DNA of 64,000 nt from Stenotrophomonas sp. ASS1 (GTDB lineage Bacteria; Pseudomonadota; Gammaproteobacteria; Xanthomonadales; Xanthomonadaceae), in contig NZ_CP031167.1 in assembly GCF_004346925.1 (NCBI RefSeq), positions 2,624,001-2,688,000 of the forward strand. Direction: 5' to 3'. Position 1 is the stretch's first letter. Every line of letters begins with the position of its first letter. The notes beneath the pieces are model-generated. The model ran no database searches. It worked only from the letters and a program-made list of their open reading frames with translations, and had not been told where the DNA came from. The position numbers and the translations under genes are program-made. This document shows, piece after piece, positions 43,341 through 51,439 of the stretch.

Positions 43341-44698
43341 CAGGTGTCCTCCGGTTGTGAAAGGGTGAGCAACTGCGGCCGGCGCAGCAGCGCCATCGGC
43401 AGCAGGGTCAGTACGGCGGCCAGACCCAGCGCCGCGCCGGTGGCGCGGGCCGGCAGCCACTGCATGGCCAAGGCCAGCAGCAGCGCGATGGCCGCGGTGC
43501 CCAGGCAGAAGCTGAGCTGGCGATTGAGGTTCCAGAGCGCACTGGCATCGCCCAATGCTTCGCCCTCGACCCCATGGAAGGCCAGCGTCTGCGCCGTGCT
43601 GCTGCACAGGCTGCCGCCGGCGCCCATCAAGGCAAACAGCCATGCTGCAATGGCAAAGACCGGGTGTGGCAGCAGCGCCATCAACAACAGGCCGCAGGCC
43701 TGCAGGAGCATGCCCGCACGCAGCACCGAGGCTGGTCCGAAGCGAGCCAGCAGGCGCTTGCTGGCCGTGATCGCAATGGCCGAGGCCAGCGCCCACGGCA
43801 GCATCAGCGCGCCGATGCGCGCGGCACTATAGCCGGCCTGGTGCAACTGCAGGGTACTGACCAGCTGGCTGCCGATGAACACACCGGGTACGGCCAGATA
43901 GATCAGCATCGCCAGGCGCAGCCCGCGATGGGACAGCAGCGACCAGCGCAGCAGGGGCTGCGCCTGCTGCCGTGCATGCCGCAGGTGGGCCGCCGCCAGC
44001 AGCAGTGCGACCAACAGCAACACGGCACCGGCGCCGCGATGTCCGGGCTCGCCCAGCCAGGTCAACGCCAGCAGCAGCGCGCCCAGCGCCGCCATCGCGG
44101 TGGACAGCGCATAGGCCTGCAGGCGTGGCGCACTACGCGCGCCATCGGCCGGCATCCACGCCAGCACCAGTCCAATCGCCACCACGGCCAGCGGCAGGCT
44201 GGCCCAGAGCACACCGCGCCAGGACAACCACTGCACCAGCAGCCCACCGAGCGCAGGCGCCAGTGCCGGCACCAGCAGCGCCACCAGCAGGATGCGGCGG
44301 GTCAGCGCGCCACGCTGGTCAGGCGTGCACTGTCGGTACGCTGCCGCTTGTGCCACCGGAATCAGCAGGCCACCAGCCAGGCCCTGCAGCAGGCGCCAGC
44401 CCAGCAGCCAGCCGATACCCGGTGCTGCGCCGGCCAGCGCAGCGGCAACCGCGAACAGCAGCAACGCCACCAGCAGCAGGCGGCGCTCACCACAACGCGC
44501 GGCCAGCCAGGGCGCCAGCGGAATCACCACGCTCAGGCCCAGCATGTAGGCGGTGCCCACCCAGGCCAGGGTACTGATATCGGCGTGCAGCTCCGCTGCC
44601 AATGCCGGATAGGCCACCGTGGCGATGAACATGTTGACCAGATCCAGGGCGAACACCAGCAGGAAGATCGCCTCATGGCGCAGGCGGGGGGACGGCAT
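43340..44698 (-). CDS. MFS drug transporter (DHA2-like)
   Basis: A 452-residue inner-membrane protein with about 14 hydrophobic segments. FALDLVNMFIATVAYPALAAELH and LAPWLAARCGERRLLL are typical of DHA2 exporters, as is LLQGLAGGLLIPVAQAAAY (motif C region variant). The ATG at 44698 has GGAG nine bases upstream. Divergent from LysR with 105 bp and a clear palindrome (44775-44793) between them. Substrate unknown. Confidence 0.85.
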   Translation of the reverse strand: MPSPRLRHEAIFLLVFALDLVNMFIATVAYPALAAELHADISTLAWVGTAYMLGLSVVIPLAPWLAARCGERRLLLVALLLFAVAAALAGAAPGIGWLLGWRLLQGLAGGLLIPVAQAAAYRQCTPDQRGALTRRILLVALLVPALAPALGGLLVQWLSWRGVLWASLPLAVVAIGLVLAWMPADGARSAPRLQAYALSTAMAALGALLLALTWLGEPGHRGAGAVLLLVALLLAAAHLRHARQQAQPLLRWSLLSHRGLRLAMLIYLAVPGVFIGSQLVSTLQLHQAGYSAARIGALMLPWALASAIAITASKRLLARFGPASVLRAGMLLQACGLLLMALLPHPVFAIAAWLFALMGAGGSLCSSTAQTLAFHGVEGEALGDASALWNLNRQLSFCLGTAAIALLLALAMQWLPARATGAALGLAAVLTLLPMALLRRPQLLTLSQPEDT

Positions 44699-44774
44699 CG
44701 GCGGCACTCCAGCGGGCAAGCGGCCAGCATGCGGTCCGGGCCTTGTTGGAAAAACACGACGACAGCTGCAACAC

Positions 44775-44793
44775 TGTCAAATATGTTTTGACA
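44775..44793. promoter_or_regulatory. Palindromic operator candidate for the divergent LysR
   Basis: TGTCAAAT-ATG-TTTTGACA, an inverted repeat with 7 of 8 pairs, between the starts of the MFS and LysR genes. It fits a LysR-type recognition site (T-N11-A style) or a promoter-overlapping operator. Confidence 0.55.
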
Positions 44794-44803
44794 ATGGACC
44801 GCC

Positions 44804-45700
44804 ATGGTCAGCCTCGATCGTTTCGATATCTTCCGCGCCGTGGTCGAGGCCGGCAGCCTGACCGCTGCGGCCGATCGCCTCGGCCTCAGCCGCGCGGTGG
44901 TCAGCTTCAACCTGAAGCGGCTGGAGCAGGAGCTGGGTGTGACCCTGCTGCTGCGCAGTACCCGTCACCTGGCCCTGACCGACGCCGGCGAACAGTTCCT
45001 GCAGCACTGCGTGCAGGCGTTGGATGCAGCGCAGGCGGCGATCGATGCCGCCCGCCGCGACCAGCACCAGCTGCAGGGTGTGTTGCGCCTGACCACCACC
45101 CCGGAGTACGCGCAGCTGCGCCTGATTCCCGCACTGGAAGCCTTCCGTGCGCGGCATCCGGCCCTGCAGTTGCACCTGTCGACCTCACCGGCGCCGGCCG
45201 ACCTGATTCCCGAACGCTTCGACCTGGCGATCCGCCTCGGCCGTCTGCCCGATTCGGGCCTGCACGCCAGCGAACTGGAACGGCACCCACTGTGCGCGGT
45301 AGCGGCGCCGTGCCTGCTGGCACGCCTGCCCTCTGCCGATGCTGCCGATGACCCCGTGCAGCTGGGCACCCTGCCCCGCCTCGGCTACCCGCGCCTGGCC
45401 GACGTGCCGGTGGTGGCACCGGATGGCAGCGACGCCTTGTTTGCCACCAACCCGGGCAACGCAGTGGTGCGCGTGGATGGCGCCAGCAGCCTGCGGGCGT
45501 TCGCCCTGGCCGGCGCCGGGGTTACCGTGCTGCCGCGTTGGCTGATCGAGGACGACCTGGCCCAGGACCGGCTGCGGCCAGTACTGCGCCAGCACCGGTT
45601 CCCGCAGCAGAGCGTGTACGCGGTCTACCCGCACAGCACGCAGCCCTCACCGAAGGTGCGGCAGCTGATTGATTTCCTGCGCGGGTGGTTTGTCACCTGA
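44804..45700 (+). CDS. LysR-family transcriptional regulator
   Basis: A 298-residue regulator with FDIFRAVVEAGSLTAAADRLGLSRAVVSFNLKRLEQELG as winged helix and LQGVLRLTTTPEYAQLRLIPALEAF in the CrgA-like effector domain. Divergent from MFS/SnoaL genes, its probable targets. An ATG at 44794 is out of frame. The last base of the TGA stop is the first base of the 68-bp palindrome. Confidence 0.87.
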   Translation: MVSLDRFDIFRAVVEAGSLTAAADRLGLSRAVVSFNLKRLEQELGVTLLLRSTRHLALTDAGEQFLQHCVQALDAAQAAIDAARRDQHQLQGVLRLTTTPEYAQLRLIPALEAFRARHPALQLHLSTSPAPADLIPERFDLAIRLGRLPDSGLHASELERHPLCAVAAPCLLARLPSADAADDPVQLGTLPRLGYPRLADVPVVAPDGSDALFATNPGNAVVRVDGASSLRAFALAGAGVTVLPRWLIEDDLAQDRLRPVLRQHRFPQQSVYAVYPHSTQPSPKVRQLIDFLRGWFVT

Positions 45701-45767
45701 AAAAAGGGGACGGAGGGGATTAAGTCGTTTATGCATAAACGACTTAATCCCCTCCGTCCCCTTTTTT
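45700..45767. repeat. 68-bp perfect palindrome, copy 2 of the second REP-like family
   Basis: Two 34-base arms meet at ATG|CAT (45733/45734) with no mismatch: A6, GGGGACGGAGGGGATTAAGTCGTTT split over the arm, and the mirror. Compared with copy 1 (4797-4862) the centre differs (ATGCAT for GTGCAC) while pairing is kept. It lies between convergent genes and can end transcription from both sides. Confidence 0.9.
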
Positions 45768-45800
45768 GCATGGCCCCTTGCGGGGCCATGCCTTCAGGCA

Positions 45801-48596
45801 TCAGCGCAGCACCTGCTCCACCAGCTGCACATCCACCGTCTGCAGCGGCTCGGCAGCGTTGCGCGACAGCTGCACCTGGTAGGTGCCGCCATCGATCTTC
45901 CACTGGCGGGCCTGCGCATCGTAGTGAGCCAGCGTCTTCGGCTCGGCTTCGATGCGGATGCGGCGCTGTTCGCCCGGCTGCAGGGTCACCTTGTCGTAGC
46001 CGATCAGGCGGATCGGCGTGGTGCTGCCGGCCGGCAGCTTCAGGTACAGCTGGGCCACGTCGGCGCCGGCACGCTTGCCGGTGTTGCGGATGTCGACGCT
46101 GGCGACCAGGCGCGAGCCCTCCACGCTCACCTTCAGATTTTCATAGGTGAACGAGGTGTAGGACAGCCCGTGGCCGAAGGCGAAGGTCGGGGTCAGGCCC
46201 TTGGCCGCCATCCACTTGTAGCCGACGTTGGCGCCTTCGATATCGAAATCGAACACATCACCGAACGGCTTGGCCGGCTTGAAGCCGAGGCCATCAATGT
46301 GCGGGCGTGGCAGCTGCGATTCGTCCGTCACCCAGGTCACCGGCAGGCGGCCGGACGGATTGGCCTGGCCGGTCAGCAGCGCGGCGATGCCTTCGCCACC
46401 ACGGATGCCCGGGTACCAGGCCTGCAGCATCGCCGGCACCTGCGCCAGCCACGGCGTGCGCACCGGGCCATTGGTTTCCAGCACCAGCACGGTCTTCGGG
46501 TTGGCCTTGGCCACTGCCGAGATCAGGGCATCCTGGTTGTCCGGCAGCTGCATGTCCGGCAGGTCCACCGATTCGGCGGCCCACTGGGTGGCGAACACGA
46601 TGGCCACGTCAGCCTGCGCTGCGGCCTTGGCCGCAGCGGCGGCATTGGTCCCGTCCACATACTCGATGGTCGCGTCCGGGCGCGCCGCACGCAGCGATTC
46701 CAGCGGCGAGGACGGATGGAAGATCACCGGGCCCGGCCAGGTGGTCGGCATCACGCCCGGCACCGCATTGGTGCCCTTGGCGGTGACGCCCACCATCGAC
46801 GAACCACCGCCGCCGATCACGCCCTTGTCGGCATGGCCGCCGATGATGACGATGCGCTTCACGCTGTCGGCCAGCGGCAGCAGGTTGCCCTCATTGCGCA
46901 GCAGCACGCTGCCCTCTTCCACCGTGCGCTGGGCAACGGCGAAGCCGGCCTCGGCATCCACCTTCTGGTGCTGCGGCGGGTTGTCGAAGTTGCCATGCAG
47001 GAACATCGTGCGCAGGATGCGCGCCACCATGTCGTTCAGGCGCGCCTGCGGCACCACGCCGCCGTGCACGGCCAGGCGCAGCGGTTCGTCGAAGAACACC
47101 GCCGCGTCGAACACTTCACCGGCCGACTGCTGGTCCAGGCCGGCCAGCGCTGCCTTGGAACCGCTGTGCACGCCGCCCCAGTCGGACATCACGAAACCGG
47201 GGAACTTCCATTCCTGCTTCAGCACCTGGTTCATCAGGTAGCCGTTCTCGCAGCCGTAGGTGCCGTTGATCTTGTTGTACGAGCACATCGCCACGCCCGG
47301 GCGACCGGCTTCCAGCGCGATCTCGAAGGCCAGCAGGTCCGACTCGTGCATGGCCTGTTCGCCGATGCGCACGTCGTGGAAGTTGCGACGGGTCTCCATG
47401 TCGTTCAGCGCGAAGTGCTTCATCGACGAGATCACGTGCTGGCTCTGCACGCCCTGGATCAGCGCGCCAACCATCGAGCCGGCCAGCAGCGGATCTTCAC
47501 CGGCATATTCGAAGTTACGGCCGTTGCGCGGGTCGCGCTGCAGGTTGACGCTGCCCGACAGCAGGATATTGAAGCGCTGCTGCCATGCCTCGCGGCCCAT
47601 CGTGGCGCCACCGGCGAAGGCGACTTCACGGTTCCAGCTCGATGCGGTGGACGGGCCCGACGGCATCGCCGTGGCGAAATCGCCCGGGCGGATGCCACCC
47701 GGATTGGTCACGCCGACGCCGGCATCGGCTGATTGCTGCGACGGAATGCCCAACCGCGCCACGCCCGGCACGAAACCGGCCGAACCGACTGCGCCTTCCG
47801 GCAGCGGGCCGCCGTCCTTGCCCAGCCCGAAGTAGCTGTGCAGCATCTGGAACTTCTCATCCTCGGTCATCGCCTTCAGCAGCAGCGCAGCGCGCGCGTC
47901 GGCGTTGAGGGTGGTGTCCATCCACGGCCTGTCGCCATGCGTGTCGGCGGCGTAAGCCAGGGTCAGCAGGGTGGCGCGCAGGGTACTGCCTTCCACCTTG
48001 AACGGCGCACTGCTGGCGGCCTGGAAGCCATCGCTGAAATAGCTGGCATCGGCTTCCAGCGCGACACGCGCCGGATCGAAGCCTGCGGCCTTGGCCGATT
48101 CACCGGCCACCGCGCCGAGCAGCACCGCCGGTGCACCCAGCCGCGAACGGGTGACCAGCGCCGGCAGCTGCGCCGCACCTGCACCGGCATCGGTATAGAC
48201 CGCCACGGTGTGGCGGCCGTCGTCCAGGCGCAGGTAGTTCAGGCCCGGCTGGTCGGGGCCGGATTCAGCGGCGATCGGCAGCCGGGTCAGCACTGCCTGG
48301 CCGCGCTGGGTCTGGCCATCGTCCTTGCCGGCAGCAATGAAGCGGTACGCGTAGCCCAGGCCATCGGCCAGCACCTGCAGCGGATCGACCTGGCCGATGC
48401 CGCGCTGCACCTGGCGCACGCTCACCGCGTCCACCTGCAGGGTCTTCAGCTGGGCGGCCAGGGCCGGCATCGCCTCGGCGGTCGGGGCCTGTTCCAGGGT
48501 CAGCACAGTGAACGCGGCGGGGTCGGCCCAGGCCGGGGCGGCCAGTGCGGCAGACAGGGCCAGGGACAGTGCAAGCGGCTTTGTAAACGTTTTCAT
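45801..48596 (-). CDS. Glycoside hydrolase family 3 (beta-glucosidase-like) with decayed N-terminal domain
   Basis: A 931-residue exported enzyme (signal peptide LSLALSAALAAPAWA). GH3 features start near residue 225: WMDTTLNADARAALLLKAMTEDEK, RDPRNGRNFEYAGEDPLLAG, KHF at 393-395, nucleophile Asp472 in GFVMSDWGG, then the second domain (GSVLLRNEGNLLPL, GGHADKGVIGGGGSS) and a fibronectin-III-like end (FGHGLSYTSFTYENL). Residues of about 27-165 resemble an endonuclease/exonuclease/phosphatase fold that has lost its active-site residues. It probably releases beta-linked sugars in the periplasm. Start at 48596; a LacI-type box covers the start. Confidence 0.9.
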   Translation of the reverse strand: MKTFTKPLALSLALSAALAAPAWADPAAFTVLTLEQAPTAEAMPALAAQLKTLQVDAVSVRQVQRGIGQVDPLQVLADGLGYAYRFIAAGKDDGQTQRGQAVLTRLPIAAESGPDQPGLNYLRLDDGRHTVAVYTDAGAGAAQLPALVTRSRLGAPAVLLGAVAGESAKAAGFDPARVALEADASYFSDGFQAASSAPFKVEGSTLRATLLTLAYAADTHGDRPWMDTTLNADARAALLLKAMTEDEKFQMLHSYFGLGKDGGPLPEGAVGSAGFVPGVARLGIPSQQSADAGVGVTNPGGIRPGDFATAMPSGPSTASSWNREVAFAGGATMGREAWQQRFNILLSGSVNLQRDPRNGRNFEYAGEDPLLAGSMVGALIQGVQSQHVISSMKHFALNDMETRRNFHDVRIGEQAMHESDLLAFEIALEAGRPGVAMCSYNKINGTYGCENGYLMNQVLKQEWKFPGFVMSDWGGVHSGSKAALAGLDQQSAGEVFDAAVFFDEPLRLAVHGGVVPQARLNDMVARILRTMFLHGNFDNPPQHQKVDAEAGFAVAQRTVEEGSVLLRNEGNLLPLADSVKRIVIIGGHADKGVIGGGGSSMVGVTAKGTNAVPGVMPTTWPGPVIFHPSSPLESLRAARPDATIEYVDGTNAAAAAKAAAQADVAIVFATQWAAESVDLPDMQLPDNQDALISAVAKANPKTVLVLETNGPVRTPWLAQVPAMLQAWYPGIRGGEGIAALLTGQANPSGRLPVTWVTDESQLPRPHIDGLGFKPAKPFGDVFDFDIEGANVGYKWMAAKGLTPTFAFGHGLSYTSFTYENLKVSVEGSRLVASVDIRNTGKRAGADVAQLYLKLPAGSTTPIRLIGYDKVTLQPGEQRRIRIEAEPKTLAHYDAQARQWKIDGGTYQVQLSRNAAEPLQTVDVQLVEQVLR
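48582..48595. promoter_or_regulatory. LacI-type operator-like sequence at GH3 start
   Basis: TGTAAACGTTTTCA fits the general LacI/GalR-family pattern TGNAANCGNTTNCA at every fixed position. It overlaps codons 1-5 of the GH3 gene. A sugar gene is the expected target, but the match may be chance, and no LacI regulator is in the window. Confidence 0.4.
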
Positions 48597-48933
48597 CGGC
48601 AGGCGTAATTCCGTTGCCAAGGCAATCGGTCCAGGGAAAGTGCCGCCGAAGGGTGCAGCGTTCATGCCGCGCAGGGGTTGCCAGGCAACGTCCCGCAGGC
48701 CGATGGACGGGCCGGTCTGCGCGCGGGACCCTCCTCCCGGCGTGACAACCTGCCTGCCCGGGCCGCGCAGGGCGACCCAATCCTGTGAAGATTGTGCGAG
48801 GGCGTTCACACCTGTCAACAGGACCTAAGTCACAGGGGCAACCCGGCCAGCGGTTATCAGGCCATCACCGGCGGTCATCAGCGCGCCGCGCGAGGCTGCC
48901 GATAATGAGGGTCCCTGGCCACGAACCGAGCCC
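48597..48933. other. Divergent promoter region of GH3 and VOC genes
   Basis: No gene is supported in these 337 bp, though the GH3 frame stays open upstream to 48818. It contains a CCTGT/ACAGG inverted pair (48811-48822). Promoter boxes are not clear. Confidence 0.4.
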
Positions 48934-49368
48934 ATGACCGTCCATCGCGACTTCGACCATCTCTGGCGCGACCGCTGTGATACCTCCAGCCAGCGCGCGC
49001 CGCGCGTGTTGATCCGGGTGTTCGTGGCCCCCGGTGAGCTGGAGCGCAGCGTGGCGTTCTACGAGCAGTTGCAGGGCGTGGTGGCCGATGCCGGGTTCCC
49101 GTTTCCGGAGGCCGGCCTGCGTCTGGCGATGGTCGGTGCGTTCCTGTTGATCGAGGGCAGCAAGGCGGCGCTGGCGCCGTTCACTTCGACCACGGGGACG
49201 CTGCTGGTCGATGACGTTCGGCCCTATCACGACAAGCTGGTGGCGGCTGGCGCTGAAATCATCTTCCCGCTGCAGGTGGTACCGACCGGGGCGGCGTTCA
49301 ATGCGGTGCATCCCGATGGCACCGTGGTCGAGTACGTGCATCACCGGCCGGATCCGCAGGGGCGGTGA
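48934..49368 (+). CDS. VOC (glyoxalase/bleomycin resistance-like) protein
   Basis: A 144-residue protein of the vicinal oxygen chelate fold: VLIRVFVAPGELERSVAFYEQL, MVGAFLLIEGSKAALAPF, DKLVAAGAEIIFPLQVVPTGAAFNAVHPDGTVVEYVHH. The usual metal ligands (His/Glu) are only partly visible, so enzyme activity is uncertain. It starts 30 bases after a divergent region and ends before a repeat block. Confidence 0.8.
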   Translation: MTVHRDFDHLWRDRCDTSSQRAPRVLIRVFVAPGELERSVAFYEQLQGVVADAGFPFPEAGLRLAMVGAFLLIEGSKAALAPFTSTTGTLLVDDVRPYHDKLVAAGAEIIFPLQVVPTGAAFNAVHPDGTVVEYVHHRPDPQGR

Positions 49369-49412
49369 GGTGACGGCCGGGCTGCGCCCGGCACCCGCAG
49401 AGGCGACATCAA

Positions 49413-49582
49413 CGTCAACAGCCAGAGCAACAGCAAAAGCTGGGCTCCTGCCGGTAGGCGGGGTGGGTCCGGTTGCGGGGGCCGCTGCAAGTACGTCCAT
49501 GTAAGCTCGGTCGCCGCATCCATGCGGCTCACGCCCCCGCAACCGGACCCACCCCGCCTTCGACAATTCGCCGCAATCTGCA
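49413..49582. repeat. Large stem-loop element, copy C
   Basis: A perfect 26-bp stem (49457-49482 with 49533-49558, left arm GGCGGGGTGGGTCCGG...) encloses a 50-base loop: CGCTGCAAGTACGTCCATG, then TAAGCTCGGTCGCCGC, then the inner hairpin GCCGCAT/ATGCGGC. CAACAGCCAGAGCAACAGC lies upstream and CTTCGACAATTCGCCGC downstream, both also seen at copy A. It is the most compact copy. Confidence 0.8.
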
Positions 49583-49672
49583 GTAGATCCACGCCATGCG
49601 TGGATGCTCTTCGATCAATCGTCGAATCAATCGATTTCGATGGAGATTCATCCACGCATGGCGTGGATCTAC
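49583..49672. repeat. Pair of inverted SMAG elements upstream of AraC gene
   Basis: Forward copy 49583-49605 and reverse copy 49650-49672. The reverse copy ends 9 bp before the AraC start codon, so it lies in the 5' leader and may affect translation. A GATCAATCGTCGAATCAATCG stretch separates them. Confidence 0.85.
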
Positions 49673-49681
49673 AATCCCTCC

Positions 49682-50362
49682 ATGTCCTCTCCCGCCCTGC
49701 CCTGGAATGGCACGCTGCTGCTGGATGCTCACGTGGCCGTGCTGCAGGGCCACGCCGGTGGCAGCGATACGCACGCGCACTACGCCCATCAACTGTTGCT
49801 GAGCGAAGCCGCGCCCTGGCAGGTCGAGGTTGATGGCGTGCGGCACCAGGGCCAACGGCTGTGGCTGCCGTCATTCCAGCCGCACGCAATCCTGTCGGCG
49901 CCGGAAGCGGGCTGTACGGTGTTCCTCGAGCCCGCACATGCCGATCCCGGGCAGATCGAGCAGCACCTGCACGCGCTGCCGGGCAACGCGCTGGAGCTGC
50001 ACGACTGGCTGCCACGGCTGAGTCGCCCGCAACCGCTGGACCGCCGCGTGCAGGCCGCGCTGTCCCGTATCGACCAGCACCTGCCCGGCCCGGTGCCGGC
50101 TGCCGATATCGCCGAGGCGGCGCATCTGTCGGCCAGCCAGCTGCATCGGCGCTTCCAGTCCGATCTGGCGGTGACCCTGCGCGGCTGGGTACTGTGGCAA
50201 CGGCTGCGCCGCGCACTGATGCATCATCTGCGCGGGCACAGCCTGACCGACAGCGCGCACGCGGCCGGATTCGCTGACCTGGCCCATCTGTCACGCAGCC
50301 TGCGCCGCATGTTTGGCATCGGTGCCGCGCAGCTGCAGGGCCTGCAGCTGCACGCGGTCTGA
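49682..50362 (+). CDS. AraC-family transcriptional regulator
   Basis: A 226-residue regulator. A short cupin-like sensor (SDTHAHYAHQLLLSE, RLWLPSFQPHAIL) is followed by the DNA-binding part ADIAEAAHLSASQLHRRFQSDLAVTLRGWVLW and AHAAGFADLAHLSRSLRRMFGIG. The ATG at 49682 follows a SMAG element; longer in-frame starts read through that repeat and are rejected. It ends 9 bp from the convergent fatty acid hydroxylase gene, its most likely neighbour target. Confidence 0.83.
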   Translation: MSSPALPWNGTLLLDAHVAVLQGHAGGSDTHAHYAHQLLLSEAAPWQVEVDGVRHQGQRLWLPSFQPHAILSAPEAGCTVFLEPAHADPGQIEQHLHALPGNALELHDWLPRLSRPQPLDRRVQAALSRIDQHLPGPVPAADIAEAAHLSASQLHRRFQSDLAVTLRGWVLWQRLRRALMHHLRGHSLTDSAHAAGFADLAHLSRSLRRMFGIGAAQLQGLQLHAV

Positions 50363-50371
50363 CATGTTCGA

Positions 50372-51262
50372 TCATTCGCGCCTGCGCAGACCTTCCGGCA
50401 GCTCCGGTACCTCGCCATGCGGCAGTTCGCGGAACGGCGCCAGCAGCTGCCCGGGATAGTCACGCGGATAGTCCGGCTGGCTGCCGATGCCGAGGTCGCG
50501 TTGCTGCAGCCGATAGCCGGGCGCATCGAAGGCGGTCCCCAGCAGGTGATCCCAGACAGTCAGGAACAGGCCGAAGTTGACGTCGCCGGCGGTGCCGTAA
50601 CGCATGTGGTGGAAGCGATGCAGCGGTGCCCAGGCCATCACCCGGCCCAGCACGCCGGGGCGCATGTCCACGTTGGAATGCTGCAGCAGCAGCTGGATGG
50701 CAATGGCGAAGGCCAGCACCGCGGCTACCGGCATCGGCAGGCCCAGCACCAGCAGCGGCAGCACGCCACCGACCGCTTCGGCCGCCTGGTGCAGCGGATG
50801 CTTCATCAGTCCGTTGAAACCATACATGCGGGTCACGCTGTGATGCACCGCATGCAGCCGCCACAGCCAGCCGATGCGATGGCTGGCGTAGTGCACCAGG
50901 GTGATGCCGAGATCGGCGCAGATGACGGCCAGCAGCACCTGCAGCGCGAATGGCCACTGCAGCGGCCAGGCCTGCCACGGAATGATGGCTGCCAGCAGTG
51001 GCACCGCCGCGATCGACAGCAGGTTCAGGCTCTCGTTGACCAGCGCATGCAGGGTGTCACGCAGGCTGTCGCCGTGATCGTGGTTGAACGCGGGGTCATA
51101 CGGCCAAGCACGTTCGGCAGCGAACGAGACCGCGATGGCAACCGCCAGCAAGGCCAGCAGCCATAGCGGGTCGCCGTGGAGGTGGCCGACCCAGGCCACG
51201 GCGGCGGCAACGAAACCCAGCAGGAACAACGGGGCATACAGGCGGAGCATCCAGTGCTTCAT
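50372..51262 (-). CDS. Fatty acid hydroxylase / sterol desaturase family protein
   Basis: A 296-residue integral membrane di-iron enzyme. About four to six helices; His clusters HYASH (124-128), HAVHH (137-141) and HRFHH (215-219), plus QHSNVDM, are the full eight-His pattern of PF04116. It likely hydroxylates or desaturates a lipid tail. Its substrate (hopanoid, carotenoid or acyl chain) is unknown. Starts 178 bp from the divergent LysR gene. Confidence 0.87.
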   Translation of the reverse strand: MKHWMLRLYAPLFLLGFVAAAVAWVGHLHGDPLWLLALLAVAIAVSFAAERAWPYDPAFNHDHGDSLRDTLHALVNESLNLLSIAAVPLLAAIIPWQAWPLQWPFALQVLLAVICADLGITLVHYASHRIGWLWRLHAVHHSVTRMYGFNGLMKHPLHQAAEAVGGVLPLLVLGLPMPVAAVLAFAIAIQLLLQHSNVDMRPGVLGRVMAWAPLHRFHHMRYGTAGDVNFGLFLTVWDHLLGTAFDAPGYRLQQRDLGIGSQPDYPRDYPGQLLAPFRELPHGEVPELPEGLRRRE

Positions 51263-51386
51263 GGGCAATCCGGAAAGTAAGGGGCCTGCATGCTGGCGCC
51301 GCGTATGGGGCGCCGGCTTGAACAAACGGCGCAACCCGGCGCGCTCCCCGGTGGATGACCATCGTGGACGGCACCACGTTTCCCAC

Positions 51387-51409
51387 ATCCATGCATGGCG
51401 TGGATCTAC
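51387..51409 (-). repeat. SMAG element (one-base variant) in divergent promoter region
   Basis: Reverse copy ending in CTAC with arm ATCCATGC in place of ATCCACGC, 30 bp before the LysR start. Confidence 0.75.
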
Positions 51410-51439
51410 AATGGCGCCCTCATCGCGCCCGGGACCGGC

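Noticed and set aside
49574..49681. In-frame N-terminal extensions coding HPRMAWIY or HAWRGST-like peptides, seen at several loci
   Set aside because: These peptides are translations of SMAG repeats. They appear before unrelated genes, so I set the start codons after the repeats.
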